64,000 bases of DNA from Arthrobacter sp. Y-9 (GCF_029690065.1 NZ_CP121463.1:3509061-3573060); one strand, 5' to 3'. Positions 1-9,015 are shown, counted from the stretch's first letter. Program-made: numbers and translations. Notes: generated by a model from the sequence alone, not told the origin.

Positions 1-743
1 TCCTCACGGGTCACCTCGCCGCGGGCGCCGGTGGGGGTGACCAGCGCGAGATCGATGCCGAGATCACGGGCGATCTTCCGCACCGGCGGCTTCGCCAGCA
101 CCCGGCTGACGAGGCCGGTCAGGGCGCCGCCGAGACCGGGGCGCTCCTCGCCGGCGGCCCCGGCAGTCGACGACGTGGCCGACGTGGGAGGAGCGGACGG
201 GACGGGAGGCGTTGACGCTTGCTGAGCCGGACGCACGACGGCGGCGGGCTGCGCGGGAGCAGCCGGGACCTGAGGGGCGGCCGGGGACGCCGCCGGAGCC
301 GGCGACGCGGCTGCGCTGCCATTGCGGCGCGGACGGCGCTTGACCGCGTCGGCCTTCGGCCCGGAGCCCACCAGGGGACCCGGGGCCTCGGAGTCGTCGA
401 CGGGCAGCGTGCCGTAGGCGACCCGGGGGGACTCGGCCGCAGCGGACGGCTGGGCCGCGGGCGCTGCCGGCGAGGCGCCGTCGTCGTCCGCGGCGCTGTC
501 TCCTGCGGCGCCCACCGCGATGATCGGGGTGCCCACGTCGACCGTCTTGCCTTCAGGAACCAGGAGCGCGGTCACCGTGCCGGCGAACGGGGACGGAAGC
601 TCCACGAGGGACTTCGCGGTCTCGATCTCGCAGAGGACGTCGTTGATCGCGACCGTATCCCCCACCTTGACCTTCCAGGACACGATCTCGGCCTCGGTCA
701 GGCCTTCGCCCACATCGGGGAGATTGAATTTCTGCGTGCTCAT
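1..743 (-). CDS. 2-oxoacid dehydrogenase E2 (dihydrolipoamide acyltransferase), partial
   Basis: N-terminal part of the lipoate-dependent acyltransferase core of a pyruvate or branched-chain 2-oxoacid dehydrogenase; the catalytic domain lies beyond the left edge. Visible are a lipoyl domain at about residues 1-78 with the lipoylation lysine in EIETAKSLVELPSP, a long Ala/Pro-rich linker, and the start of the E1/E3-binding domain (KPPVRKIARDLGID). The ATG at 743 reads MSTQKFNLPDVGEGL, a normal lipoyl start. It is the last gene of the E1 alpha-E1 beta-E2 operon, 22 bases after E1 beta. Substrate choice (pyruvate or branched-chain oxoacids) cannot be settled from this part. Confidence 0.93.
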   Translation of the reverse strand, partial: MSTQKFNLPDVGEGLTEAEIVSWKVKVGDTVAINDVLCEIETAKSLVELPSPFAGTVTALLVPEGKTVDVGTPIIAVGAAGDSAADDDGASPAAPAAQPSAAAESPRVAYGTLPVDDSEAPGPLVGSGPKADAVKRRPRRNGSAAASPAPAASPAAPQVPAAPAQPAAVVRPAQQASTPPVPSAPPTSATSSTAGAAGEERPGLGGALTGLVSRVLAKPPVRKIARDLGIDLALVTPTGARGEVTRE

Positions 744-765
744 GATTTCCCTAAACTCCGTGGCC

Positions 766-1746
766 TCAGTAGGAGAAAGCGCGGTCGAGTGCTTCGAGGA
801 TGCGGTCGATGTCCGGCAAGTAGTGCTCCTCGACCTTCGCCACCGGATACGGCATGTGGAAACCGCCCACCCGGATGACCGGCGCCTCCAGGCTGAGGAA
901 GGCGCGTTCGCTGATCCGGCTCGCGATCTCGCCGCCGATCCCGCCGAACGTCGGGGCCTCGTGCGTGACCAGAAGCCGGCCGGTCTTGCGGACCGAGGCC
1001 TCCACGGTGTCGAAATCGATCGGGGAGATGCTCCGCAGATCGATGACCTCGATGCTGCGGCCGTCCTCCTCTGCGGCAGCGGCCGCGGCGAGGGCCACCG
1101 GGACGAGCGGACCATAGGCGACCAGCGTGGCGTCGGATCCTTGCCGCACCACATGAGCGCTGAACGGATCCGCCGACGTGCCGGGATCCTCGGTGTTCAC
1201 CTCACCCTTGAGCCAGTACCGCTTCTTGGGCTCGAAGACGATCACCGGGTCCTCGCATTCGATGGCCTGCCGGGTCATCCAGTAGGCGTCATGCGGGTTG
1301 GAGGGGGTGATGATCCGCAGGCCAGCCGTGTGGGCGAACAGGGCCTCGGGGGACTCCGAATGGTGCTCGATCGAACCGATGCCCCCGCCGTACGGGATGC
1401 GGATGGTCACGGGCAGCGTCACCGCTCCGCTCGTCCTCGCGTGGTACTTGGACAGCTGGGTGGTGATCTGGTTGAAACCGGGGAAGACGAAACCGTCGAA
1501 CTGAATCTCGCAGACCGGCCGGTAGCCACGCATGGCGAGACCGATCGACGTGCCGATGATGCCGGCTTCCGCGAGCGGCGAATCGACCACGCGGTCTTCG
1601 CCGAACTCCTGCTGCAGGCCGTCGGTGACCCGGTAGACGCCGCCGAGGGCCCCGATGTCCTCGCCCATCAGCAGGGTCTTCTCATCCTGGCCCAGGGCCT
1701 CGCGAAGGCCCTCGTTGATGGCCTTGGCAATGGTCATGGTGGTCAT
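766..1746 (-). CDS. 2-oxoacid dehydrogenase E1 component, beta subunit
   Basis: Beta half of the thiamine-diphosphate E1 heterotetramer that decarboxylates pyruvate or branched-chain 2-oxoacids and acylates the E2 lipoyl arm. The 326-aa length is normal for the family. Family features are the N-terminal MTIAKAINEGLREAL, MGEDIG near residue 27, the conserved EIQFDGFVFPGFNQI stretch and a C-terminal transketolase-like domain (GRLLVTHEAPTFGG). It starts four bases after the E1 alpha stop, so translation is probably coupled. Two ATGs (1746 and 1737) are possible. Confidence 0.95.
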   Translation of the reverse strand: MTTMTIAKAINEGLREALGQDEKTLLMGEDIGALGGVYRVTDGLQQEFGEDRVVDSPLAEAGIIGTSIGLAMRGYRPVCEIQFDGFVFPGFNQITTQLSKYHARTSGAVTLPVTIRIPYGGGIGSIEHHSESPEALFAHTAGLRIITPSNPHDAYWMTRQAIECEDPVIVFEPKKRYWLKGEVNTEDPGTSADPFSAHVVRQGSDATLVAYGPLVPVALAAAAAAEEDGRSIEVIDLRSISPIDFDTVEASVRKTGRLLVTHEAPTFGGIGGEIASRISERAFLSLEAPVIRVGGFHMPYPVAKVEEHYLPDIDRILEALDRAFSY

Positions 1747-1749
1747 GGC

Positions 1750-2961
1750 TCAGCCCTCACCCGCGCCTTCCGCGTTCTCGAATCCTGCCTCGTACTCCCG
1801 GTACCACTGCAGTTCCTCCTGGACCAGAGGATGAGCCTGCGAGTACACGTGAGCGAACGCTTCCTCCATGCTGGGGCCCTCCATCGACAGGACGGCCTGA
1901 CGGACGGAGTCCGCCAGTTCCTGACCCTGGCGACGGACGTCCTCGAAGAAGGCGTCATCCGCAAGGCCCTCGGCCCGGAGGTAGGTCTCCAGTCGCGTGA
2001 GGGGATCCTTCGCCCGCCACTGGTCCTCTTCGGAACTGGTGCGGTACTTGGTGGGATCGTCGGCCGTGGTGTGAGCACCCAGGCGGTAGGTGAAGGCTTC
2101 GATCAGCACCGGGCCCTCGCCCTTGCGGGCACGGTCGAGCGCCCACTGGGTCACCGCGTGCACCGCGAGGATGTCGTTGCCGTCCACGCGGACTCCGGGG
2201 AAGCCGTATCCCTGGGCGCGGTGCGCCAGGGGGACCTTCGTCTGGACTTTGGACGGCACCGAGATCGCCCAGTGGTTGTTCTGGCAGAAGAACACCACGG
2301 GAGCCTTGTAACTGGAGGCGAAGACCATCGCCTCGTGGACGTCGCCTTCGCTGCTCGCGCCGTCACCGTAATAGGCGACGACGGCGGCATCCTCCGCCGC
2401 CTGGCCCTTCGCCTGAGCGGAGGCCTGGTCGCGCTGGATCCCCATGGCGTAGCCGACCGCGTGGAGCACCTGGGCGGCGAGCACCAAGGTGTAGATGTTG
2501 AAGTTCTTCTCCCGGGGATCCCAACCGCCATGAGTGACACCGCGGAAGAGCCTGAGCAGGTCCGACATGTCGAGGCCGCGGGACAGCGCCACCCCGTGTT
2601 CGCGATAGCTGGGGAAGACGAAGTCCTCGGGGCGGAGCGCATGCCCGGACCCGATCTGGGCCGCCTCCTGGCCGGTCAGAGGGACCCACAGGGCCAGCTG
2701 GCCCTGGCGCTGGAGCGCGGTGGCCTCCTGATCGAAGCGGCGCACCACGGCCATGTCACGGTAGAACGCACGCAGCGCCTCGGGATCCAAGGACTCGACA
2801 TACGGCCCGAACACCGGGTCCTCCCGACGGTTCCCCTGAGCATCCAGAAGCTGGATCATGTCCCCGCCGGCCGGCTGGGACGCCGGGTCCTGGTGAGTCT
2901 CCGGGTGGTCGTCGAGTTCCTCGTCATTGAATTCAGTGGTCGGCAGCTGCCCTACGCCCAT
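1750..2961 (-). CDS. pdhA: 2-oxoacid dehydrogenase E1 component, alpha subunit
   Basis: Thiamine-diphosphate-binding alpha subunit of the E1 decarboxylase. The cofactor motif runs from GDGASSEGD to the Asn pair in CQNNHWAIS. The phosphorylation-loop region and the C-terminal YRLGAHTTADD stretch are typical of the PdhA/BkdA family. The ATG at 2961 (MGVGQLP) is chosen because AAGGAG lies five bases upstream; an in-frame start at 2985 has no such site. First gene of the operon; the upstream gap carries two large inverted repeats. The symbol pdhA follows common family usage; a branched-chain role (bkdA) is equally possible. Confidence 0.93.
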   Translation of the reverse strand: MGVGQLPTTEFNDEELDDHPETHQDPASQPAGGDMIQLLDAQGNRREDPVFGPYVESLDPEALRAFYRDMAVVRRFDQEATALQRQGQLALWVPLTGQEAAQIGSGHALRPEDFVFPSYREHGVALSRGLDMSDLLRLFRGVTHGGWDPREKNFNIYTLVLAAQVLHAVGYAMGIQRDQASAQAKGQAAEDAAVVAYYGDGASSEGDVHEAMVFASSYKAPVVFFCQNNHWAISVPSKVQTKVPLAHRAQGYGFPGVRVDGNDILAVHAVTQWALDRARKGEGPVLIEAFTYRLGAHTTADDPTKYRTSSEEDQWRAKDPLTRLETYLRAEGLADDAFFEDVRRQGQELADSVRQAVLSMEGPSMEEAFAHVYSQAHPLVQEELQWYREYEAGFENAEGAGEG

Positions 2962-3004
2962 GCCGTCTCCTTGCATCCGTCCCACACCTCGTGGGAATCA
3001 ATCG

Positions 3005-3046
3005 ATATATTCCACCCCAGGCATGTATTCCCGGGGTGGAATATAT
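3005..3046. promoter_or_regulatory. 14-bp perfect inverted repeat upstream of E1 alpha
   Basis: ATATATTCCACCCC (3005-3018) and its exact complement GGGGTGGAATATAT (3033-3046) are separated by 14 bases. It lies 44 bases before the E1 alpha start and well after the aminotransferase stop. It could be an operator for a local regulator or an RNA hairpin in the leader. No T-tract follows, which argues against a simple terminator. The bound factor is unknown. Confidence 0.6.
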
Positions 3047-3056
3047 CTGGTCCGGG

Positions 3057-3090
3057 GATCACTTTAGCCGGATTTCCGGGAGAAGTGATC
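3057..3090. promoter_or_regulatory. Second inverted repeat upstream of E1 alpha
   Basis: GATCACTT (3057-3064) and AAGTGATC (3083-3090) form an 8-bp perfect inverted repeat with an 18-base spacer, 10 bases from the first repeat. The side-by-side arrangement suggests a composite control region for the dehydrogenase operon. Confidence 0.45.
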
Positions 3091-3126
3091 ATTAAGTCGT
3101 GAACGCAACGGAATACACGCTGCCCT

Positions 3127-4257
3127 TCAGGACCGCCGGAATTCCTCACACAGTTCGATGAATCGCGTGTTCGCCTCAGGCTCGCCGATACTGACCCGCA
3201 CGCCCTCCGGAGCGAACGCCCGGACGGACAGACCGTGCGTTCCGGCCAGTTCGGCGAAGCGGGCCGTGTCCTCGCCCAGCGGCAACCACACGAAATTGCC
3301 CTGAGCCTGGGGGATCTCCCAGCCCTGGGATGCCAGGGCGGTGACCACTCGCTCACGTTCCGCCACCACACCGTCCACCCGCTCCAGCACTTCCGGAAGA
3401 TGGTCCAGCGATGCGACGGCGGCGCGCTCGGCCACCTGGGACACCGCGAAAGGAGTCGCGGACAGCCGGAGGTACTGGGTCACCTCGGGATGGGAGACCG
3501 AGTAACCGACGCGGAGACCCGCCAGGCCATGGGCCTTGGAGAAGGTCCGCAGCACCACGACGTTGGGGTAGCGTTCCAGGAACTCAAGACCCTTGACGGC
3601 ATCGGGGTCACGGACGAATTCGACATACGCCTCATCGATCACCACCAGGACGTTGGCCGGAACCTTCGCCAGGAAGTCATGGGTCTCCTGGGTCCGCAGG
3701 ACGGGGCCCGTGGGGTTGTTCGGAGTGCAGAGGAGGATCACCTTGGTGTTCTCGGTGATCGCCGAGGCCATGGCGTCGAGGTCATGGCGTCCGTCGGACA
3801 GCAAGGGGACCTGAACGCTGCGGGCTCCGGCCAGGCCGACACAGATGGGGTAGGCCTCAAAAGAACGCCACGCGTAGAGGACCTCGTCCTGGCTGCCGTC
3901 CGGGTTCTGCCCTGCGAAAGCTCCGATGATCTGCACCAGGGCGCCGAGACTTCCGGCGCCGGTGACCACGTCCTCGGCGGGCACGCCGAATTCCTGAGCG
4001 ATCCGCTCACGCAGCTGAGTGACCAGGGGATCAGGATAGCGATTGAAACCGTCGAAGTCCGCCACGGCCTCCTTGACCTGCGGCAGAGGGTCGAGCGCCA
4101 CCTCGTTGGAGGAGAGCTTGTAGCTGGTCAGGCCCTCCAGGACGCGCGGGGGCTTGCCTGCCGTGTACTTGGGAAGGAGTCCCACTGCGGGACGGGGAAG
4201 GATTTCCTGACCGTGGTCTGCGGACACACCCTCGGAGGGCGACACATGGGAGCTCAT
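3127..4257 (-). CDS. hisC: Histidinol-phosphate/aromatic aminotransferase family (HisC-like)
   Basis: Fold-type I PLP aminotransferase, 376 aa. CTPNNPTG (177-184), the IDEAYVEF stretch and the PLP-lysine motif TFSKAHGLAG (Lys241) are all present, as is the C-terminal substrate arginine region (GVRVSIG). Family members transaminate histidinol phosphate or aromatic amino acids. Because this copy sits beside a 2-oxoacid dehydrogenase and not in a his operon, it may be the Pat-type (aromatic) paralogue; that is inference. The start at 4257 has only a close GGTGGAG upstream. Confidence 0.88.
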   Translation of the reverse strand: MSSHVSPSEGVSADHGQEILPRPAVGLLPKYTAGKPPRVLEGLTSYKLSSNEVALDPLPQVKEAVADFDGFNRYPDPLVTQLRERIAQEFGVPAEDVVTGAGSLGALVQIIGAFAGQNPDGSQDEVLYAWRSFEAYPICVGLAGARSVQVPLLSDGRHDLDAMASAITENTKVILLCTPNNPTGPVLRTQETHDFLAKVPANVLVVIDEAYVEFVRDPDAVKGLEFLERYPNVVVLRTFSKAHGLAGLRVGYSVSHPEVTQYLRLSATPFAVSQVAERAAVASLDHLPEVLERVDGVVAERERVVTALASQGWEIPQAQGNFVWLPLGEDTARFAELAGTHGLSVRAFAPEGVRVSIGEPEANTRFIELCEEFRRS

Positions 4258-4311
4258 ATCTCCACCCTAATTGCCGGGCCTACGCCCAGACAGGTATGAC
4301 AGCATGGTTGC

Positions 4312-4743
4312 ATGGCGAAGTTCCTCCTGCGTCTGGCGATCAATGCGTTCTCCCTCTGGGTGGCAACCTGGCTCCTGCCCGGACTCACTTTGTCCACGGG
4401 AGCAGCCCAGAACCTGGTGGCCGGCGCGGCTCCCTCCGCTCCCGCGGACACCCTCGGAAGCATTCTGGCGTACCTCTTCATCGGCTTGATCTTCGCGGTG
4501 GTAAACGCGTGGATCCGGCCCGTGGTCCGCTTCCTGGCTCTGCCCGTGACGGTCCTGACGCTCGGTCTGTTCACCCTGGTGATCAATGCCGCCATGCTCT
4601 ACCTCACCTCCTGGCTCAGTGGTTTCACGCCCGTCCACCTCGGGATCGACACCTTCTTCTGGACCGCAGTCCTGGGCGCGCTGATCATCAGCCTGATCTC
4701 CCTGATCACGGACCGGCTCTTCGACCGAGACAGGGACCGCTGA
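4312..4743 (+). CDS. Phage holin family (YvlD/holin_4_2-like) membrane protein
   Basis: 143-aa integral membrane protein with about four hydrophobic segments (near 5-25, 45-70, 72-100 and 112-130). The pattern LRLAINAFSLWVATWLLPG at the start and the NAWIRPVVRFLALP loop are typical of the Phage_holin_4_2/YvlD family, most of whose chromosomal members have no known lytic role. It is transcribed divergently from the aminotransferase and ends in a charged tail (DRDRDR). Function in the envelope is unknown. Confidence 0.8.
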   Translation: MAKFLLRLAINAFSLWVATWLLPGLTLSTGAAQNLVAGAAPSAPADTLGSILAYLFIGLIFAVVNAWIRPVVRFLALPVTVLTLGLFTLVINAAMLYLTSWLSGFTPVHLGIDTFFWTAVLGALIISLISLITDRLFDRDRDR

Positions 4744-4854
4744 GCCGGCCCGAGTTCCTCTGAACTCCAAGCGACCGCTGCCGCCTTCCTCTCTTCCACG
4801 CCGGCTTCCCGTCGGCACCGGGGGCTGGTGTCGCAGGCGCTGACGCGCGAGTGG

Positions 4855-6315
4855 TCAGGGTCGGCATTGGTCCTCCCCCAGGGGCGCCTCGTGGGCCGTG
4901 TAGACAGTGCGAGTGGCCCTCCGCGCTGAACCGGGTGACGTGTCGAGCCGATCCGGACCCATGATGTCCGTGAGGACCTTCTGATGCCGGCGGACTGCGG
5001 GATCGTGGCTGGAGTCCAGCCGGTCCGCCGCGGCGATGTAGTTCCTGATGTCATGAGCGTTCCGGATTCTCGTAGGCACGTCCAGAGATCCTTTGAGCGC
5101 ATCGGAGGGCCTGCCGCCGGCCATCCCGGCCAGGACCGGGTCAAGGGTGGCCGGTTCGGCCGAGAACCGCGCCGTCACGATGTTCGGCCGCCGGGGGTTG
5201 GGCGCGCCGTCGAGCGCAGGAACCACGTCCTGCTGGTTCTCGAGCGCCAGCACGCTCGCGTCCACCCGATCCAGGAACCGGGCGACCGGCGAGCCCGCGG
5301 TCGTGACCGCACGGACCGGGTATCGCGCGGTGAATCCCTTGTCAGCCGCGAGCGCCACCGCATTGATCCCGCCCTGACTGTAACCGTTCAGCACGACGTC
5401 ATCCCTCCGGGTGACCTTCTCCGCCTCCAGTGCTCTGACCACGGCGGCCTGAGTCTGGGTCAGATACGCTCGCCGCTCCGTTCCCTGCGCCATCGCCGCG
5501 ATGTTGCCCTTGAGATCGTCGGTGGTCTCCGGCGAATCATAGGGTGCCCACTTCTCTGTGCCGGGAATGCTCACCACCACGGCGTAGCTGCCGTCGGTCC
5601 GCGGGTATTTGTCCACCACCACCGAAGAGAGCGGTATCGGCTTCCCGGCGGGTCCCCCGGAGCCGTCACCTCCGGCAAGCCCCGCACCCCGGATCGCCGA
5701 ACCGACGAAGCCGCCGGGCGACGGCACCGTAGGAGGTTCGCCCCATCGCTCCGCCGTCACAGTCACCGCACCCTGCCGGAGCCGCGCCTCCTCCACGCCC
5801 CCGGCCCAGGACGACAGAGCATGAGTGAGGGCATCCACGGGGTCCTTGGCCCCGGTTGCGCCGAGCGCCTTGAGATAACCGTCACGGGCCCTCGGATCGA
5901 TCACCCCCAGGACATATGCGAGCAGCCCCGGCACAAGCCACAGGCCGGACTGAATCAGGTCCCCCGCACCGGCCACCGTCGACTCGGTGCCGCGTTCGGC
6001 CTCCTGATAGGAGGTGGCCGCCCCTCGGAGTGAAGCGGACATCGACCGTAACGCCGAGACGACACCGTCGAGGAGTGCGGTGGCCTGATTCACCGCGGCT
6101 CCGCACTGACTGACCCCTGCCCCGCCCGCCGGTCCCAGACCCAGATCCAGAATCTCCTCCCACCGGCCCTGGATCCCCTGCAGGCATCTCAGCAGTCCGT
6201 CAGCGACGAGATCGATCCGCCCGGACGCCGTCCAGAGCTCCTGGGGATCGACCGTCACCAGGCTGTACCGTCCGTTGATCCAGAAGCCGCTCTCACCGGA
6301 TGCGTCGGTCATCAT
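4855..6315 (-). CDS. WXG-linked alpha/beta hydrolase (serine esterase/lipase-like)
   Basis: 486 aa. The first ~180 residues are predicted helical and resemble actinobacterial WXG100-associated N-termini. The C-terminal half is an alpha/beta-hydrolase: nucleophile elbow GYSQGG (Ser313), a candidate acid Asp363 (ENQQDVVP) and a candidate His421 (NAHDIRNY). No classical signal peptide is visible. The start overlaps the stop of the upstream WXG-like gene by four bases (ATGA), so the two are translationally coupled. A type VII-secreted lipase or effector is a reasonable guess; no ESX genes lie in this window. Residue assignments are from pattern reading only. Confidence 0.72.
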   Translation of the reverse strand: MMTDASGESGFWINGRYSLVTVDPQELWTASGRIDLVADGLLRCLQGIQGRWEEILDLGLGPAGGAGVSQCGAAVNQATALLDGVVSALRSMSASLRGAATSYQEAERGTESTVAGAGDLIQSGLWLVPGLLAYVLGVIDPRARDGYLKALGATGAKDPVDALTHALSSWAGGVEEARLRQGAVTVTAERWGEPPTVPSPGGFVGSAIRGAGLAGGDGSGGPAGKPIPLSSVVVDKYPRTDGSYAVVVSIPGTEKWAPYDSPETTDDLKGNIAAMAQGTERRAYLTQTQAAVVRALEAEKVTRRDDVVLNGYSQGGINAVALAADKGFTARYPVRAVTTAGSPVARFLDRVDASVLALENQQDVVPALDGAPNPRRPNIVTARFSAEPATLDPVLAGMAGGRPSDALKGSLDVPTRIRNAHDIRNYIAAADRLDSSHDPAVRRHQKVLTDIMGPDRLDTSPGSARRATRTVYTAHEAPLGEDQCRP

Positions 6316-6686
6316 CGCCCCTCGTAGTGGACCGCCGGACCCGTGTCACCATCGGCCCCGCCTCCGGGCCGCCGGGCAACCGCCGGCCCGCTGCCACCTG
6401 AGGACACCGCACTGGAGGAGGAGTACTGCAGCATCAGCGCCGTCCGCGCCGCCTCCATCGCCTCGCCGGCACGAAGGAGGCTCCGGCGTCGTTCCTCCAG
6501 GGCTGTCCGGTACGCGTTTCCCGCCGCAGAGGCCCAGCTCAGACCGCCTGCCTGACGCAAGGCGACGAGGGCCGTGGAGAGTTCGTCCCGTTGCCGCCCG
6601 ATCCAGAGCGCGAGCTCCACGAGCCCTGCTCCGGCGTCGCCTTGCCCGCCCCGGGGATTCACGAACCTCTGATGCACCGCGTCCAT
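6312..6686 (-). CDS. WXG100-like small helical protein
   Basis: 124 aa, helical, with a central LSWASAAGNAYRTALEERR segment resembling the W-x-G/S turn of WXG100/ESX-associated proteins (Trp51), followed by a Ser/Gly/Ala-rich tail. A strong GAGGAGG ribosome site precedes the ATG at 6686. Coupled to the downstream hydrolase by a four-base overlap, so it may act as its secretion partner or chaperone. Family assignment is tentative because the canonical WXG spacing is not exact. Confidence 0.6.
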   Translation of the reverse strand: MDAVHQRFVNPRGGQGDAGAGLVELALWIGRQRDELSTALVALRQAGGLSWASAAGNAYRTALEERRRSLLRAGEAMEAARTALMLQYSSSSAVSSGGSGPAVARRPGGGADGDTGPAVHYEGR

Positions 6687-6765
6687 GTCATTCCTCCTCG
6701 CTCGATGGATGCCGGCCTGACTTCACGCTAGGGGCACGGGCCCTGCGCAGGAGGAGTGGACGTGA

Positions 6766-6802
6766 CCATGTGGACGGAGCACGTCACGCATTGTCCACAT
6801 GG
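6766..6802. promoter_or_regulatory. 10-bp inverted repeat between WXG-like gene and purB
   Basis: CCATGTGGAC (6766-6775) and GTCCACATGG (6793-6802) are exact complements with a 17-base spacer, in the divergent promoter region 50-80 bases before purB. It is a candidate operator serving either or both directions. Confidence 0.45.
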
Positions 6803-6848
6803 CCGCACCGGGATGAGACAGCCGCCCTGCCCGTGAAAGAATGAGCAC

Positions 6849-8279
6849 ATGGCTGAAACCACTGCGCGCATCCCGTCCGGACGTCTCTCCCTGGCTGCAG
6901 GCGAGGGCCAGATCGCCCTAGGGCCCCTGGACGGCCGGTACCGTGCAGCCGTGGCACCCCTGGTGGACTACCTGTCCGAGGCCGCTCTGAACCGTGACCG
7001 CGTCGCCGTCGAGGTGGAGTGGCTGATCCACCTCACCTCGAATTCCGTCCTTCCCGGCTCGGCACCGCTGAGCCAGGAGCAGCAGGAACAGCTGCGCGCC
7101 ATCGTCACGGAGTTCAACGCGGATTCCGTGGCCGAGCTCGCGGAGATCGAGGCCGTGACGGTCCACGATGTGAAGGCCGTGGAGTACTACATCGGCCGCC
7201 GCCTGCCGGCCATCGGGATCGAATCCCTGACCCCCATGGTGCACTTCGCCTGCACGTCTGAGGACATCAACAACCTGTCGTACGCGCTCGGCGTCAAGGG
7301 CGCCGTGGAGGACGTCTGGCTTCCGGCCGCACGCGCCCTGGTGGACCAGATCAGCGCCATGGCCACGGAGAACCGTGACGTCCCGATGCTGTCCCGCACC
7401 CACGGTCAGCCGGCCACCCCCACCACACTGGGCAAGGAACTCGCCGTCGTGGCCCACCGCCTCGGCCGCCAGCTGGACCGGATCTCCCGCACGGAGTACC
7501 TCGGCAAGATCAATGGCGCCACCGGCACCTTCGCCGCCCACGTGTCCGCCGTGCCGGCCGCCGACTGGACCGAAGTCTCCCGGACCTTCGTCGAGGGCCT
7601 GGGCCTGGACTGGAACCCGCTGACCACCCAGATCGAAAGCCATGACTGGCAGGCGGAGCTGTACGCCGACGTCGCCCGCTTCAACCGCATCCTGCACAAC
7701 TTCTGCACCGACGTGTGGAGCTACATCTCCATCGGGTACTTCGCGCAGATCCCCGTGGCCGGCGCCACCGGCTCCTCCACGATGCCGCACAAGGTCAACC
7801 CGATCCGCTTCGAGAACGCCGAAGCCAACCTCGAGATCTCCAGCGGACTGCTCGACGTCCTGGCCTCGACCCTGGTCACCTCCCGCTGGCAGCGTGACCT
7901 CACGGACTCGTCCTCGCAGCGCAACATCGGTGTCGCGTTCGGGCACTCGCTGCTGGCCATCAGCAACGTGGTCAAGGGGCTCAAGCAGCTCAAGGTGTCC
8001 GTGGACGTCCTCGCCGCCGATCTGGACGGCAACTGGGAGGTTCTCGGCGAGGCCATCCAGACCGTGATGCGCGCCGAGGCCATCGCGGGTGTTCCCGGGA
8101 TGGAGAACCCGTACGAGCGCCTCAAGGACCTCACCCGCGGCCACCGCGTCGATGCGGCGCGCATGCAGGAGTTCGTCTCCGGCCTGGGACTCTCGGACGA
8201 GGCACGGGACCGCCTCCTCCAGCTGACCCCCGCGTCCTACACGGGCGTGGCGGCGGCACTGGTCGACTACCTGAAGTAG
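6849..8279 (+). CDS. purB: Adenylosuccinate lyase
   Basis: Cleaves adenylosuccinate and SAICAR to release fumarate in purine synthesis. 476 aa, similar to the longer E. coli-type PurB. The fumarase/aspartase superfamily signature GSSTMPHKVNP begins at residue 308; SRTHGQPATPTTLGKE and the CTSEDINN motif (substrate loops) are also present. Start at 6849 follows GAAAG at about nine bases. It stands alone on the plus strand, followed nine bases later by a histidine phosphatase. Confidence 0.97.
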   Translation: MAETTARIPSGRLSLAAGEGQIALGPLDGRYRAAVAPLVDYLSEAALNRDRVAVEVEWLIHLTSNSVLPGSAPLSQEQQEQLRAIVTEFNADSVAELAEIEAVTVHDVKAVEYYIGRRLPAIGIESLTPMVHFACTSEDINNLSYALGVKGAVEDVWLPAARALVDQISAMATENRDVPMLSRTHGQPATPTTLGKELAVVAHRLGRQLDRISRTEYLGKINGATGTFAAHVSAVPAADWTEVSRTFVEGLGLDWNPLTTQIESHDWQAELYADVARFNRILHNFCTDVWSYISIGYFAQIPVAGATGSSTMPHKVNPIRFENAEANLEISSGLLDVLASTLVTSRWQRDLTDSSSQRNIGVAFGHSLLAISNVVKGLKQLKVSVDVLAADLDGNWEVLGEAIQTVMRAEAIAGVPGMENPYERLKDLTRGHRVDAARMQEFVSGLGLSDEARDRLLQLTPASYTGVAAALVDYLK

Positions 8280-8287
8280 CCCCGGCC

Positions 8288-8878
8288 GTGCGCCTGTTCC
8301 TGGTCCGGCATGGCCAGACGCCCAGTAACCTGCGCCGCGCCCTGGACACGGGGCGCCCGGGTCCAGGGCTGACGGATCTGGGCCTGGAACAGGCGCACGC
8401 TCTCGTGGAACGGCTGTCCGCGGAACACCTGGACGCCGTCTACGCCTCGCCTCTGCTGCGGGCCCAGCTCACCGCCGGCCCTCTGTCCCAGGCCAGGAAC
8501 CTCCCGGCCACCGTGCTCGAGGGACTGGAAGAGATCGGTGCCGGCGTGCTCGAAATGCTGAACGACGACGACTCGTGCGCCAGCTACGGCGCTCACGTCA
8601 TCGCCTGGGGCCTGGGTGACACCCTGTCGCGGATCGACGGCGCGGAGGATCACACCGCCTTCTTCCGCCGTTTCGATGCCGCCGTGGACCGAATGGCCCA
8701 TACTCACGGTTCCGACGCCAGCGTCCTGGCTGTCAGCCACGGTGCGGCGATCCGCTGCTGGACCGCGGCCCGGGTGACGCACGACGGCGCGTTCGACGTC
8801 CGTCTGCCACTCGCCAACACCGGGATCGTCGCCCTTGAGGGGGCGCCGGGATCCTGGCGCCTCACCGGCCTCCTCTGA
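8288..8878 (+). CDS. Histidine phosphatase family protein
   Basis: 196-aa phosphoglycerate-mutase-fold phosphatase. The catalytic RHG motif is at the N-terminus (LFLVRHGQTPSN) and the second catalytic His is in AVSHGAAIRCW. GTG start at 8288, nine bases after purB, so it is probably cotranscribed. The substrate is unknown; members act on small phosphoesters or phosphohistidine. Confidence 0.87.
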   Translation: MRLFLVRHGQTPSNLRRALDTGRPGPGLTDLGLEQAHALVERLSAEHLDAVYASPLLRAQLTAGPLSQARNLPATVLEGLEEIGAGVLEMLNDDDSCASYGAHVIAWGLGDTLSRIDGAEDHTAFFRRFDAAVDRMAHTHGSDASVLAVSHGAAIRCWTAARVTHDGAFDVRLPLANTGIVALEGAPGSWRLTGLL

Positions 8879-9015
8879 CGCGCGACCCGCATCCGCACAC
8901 CCGACCCATCCGTAACCGCGCCCTCACCCACTTCTTACGGCACCGAAACCCGCCTGAAATGCCGGGCAGGTTGACTGGGAGTACCGAAAATTTCTCTCCG
9001 TGGAGGTGAAGGGAC

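Noticed and set aside
520..3102. 860-codon plus-strand frame across the dehydrogenase genes
   Set aside because: Lies opposite three recognisable genes and spans their junctions; a product of GC-rich codon bias.
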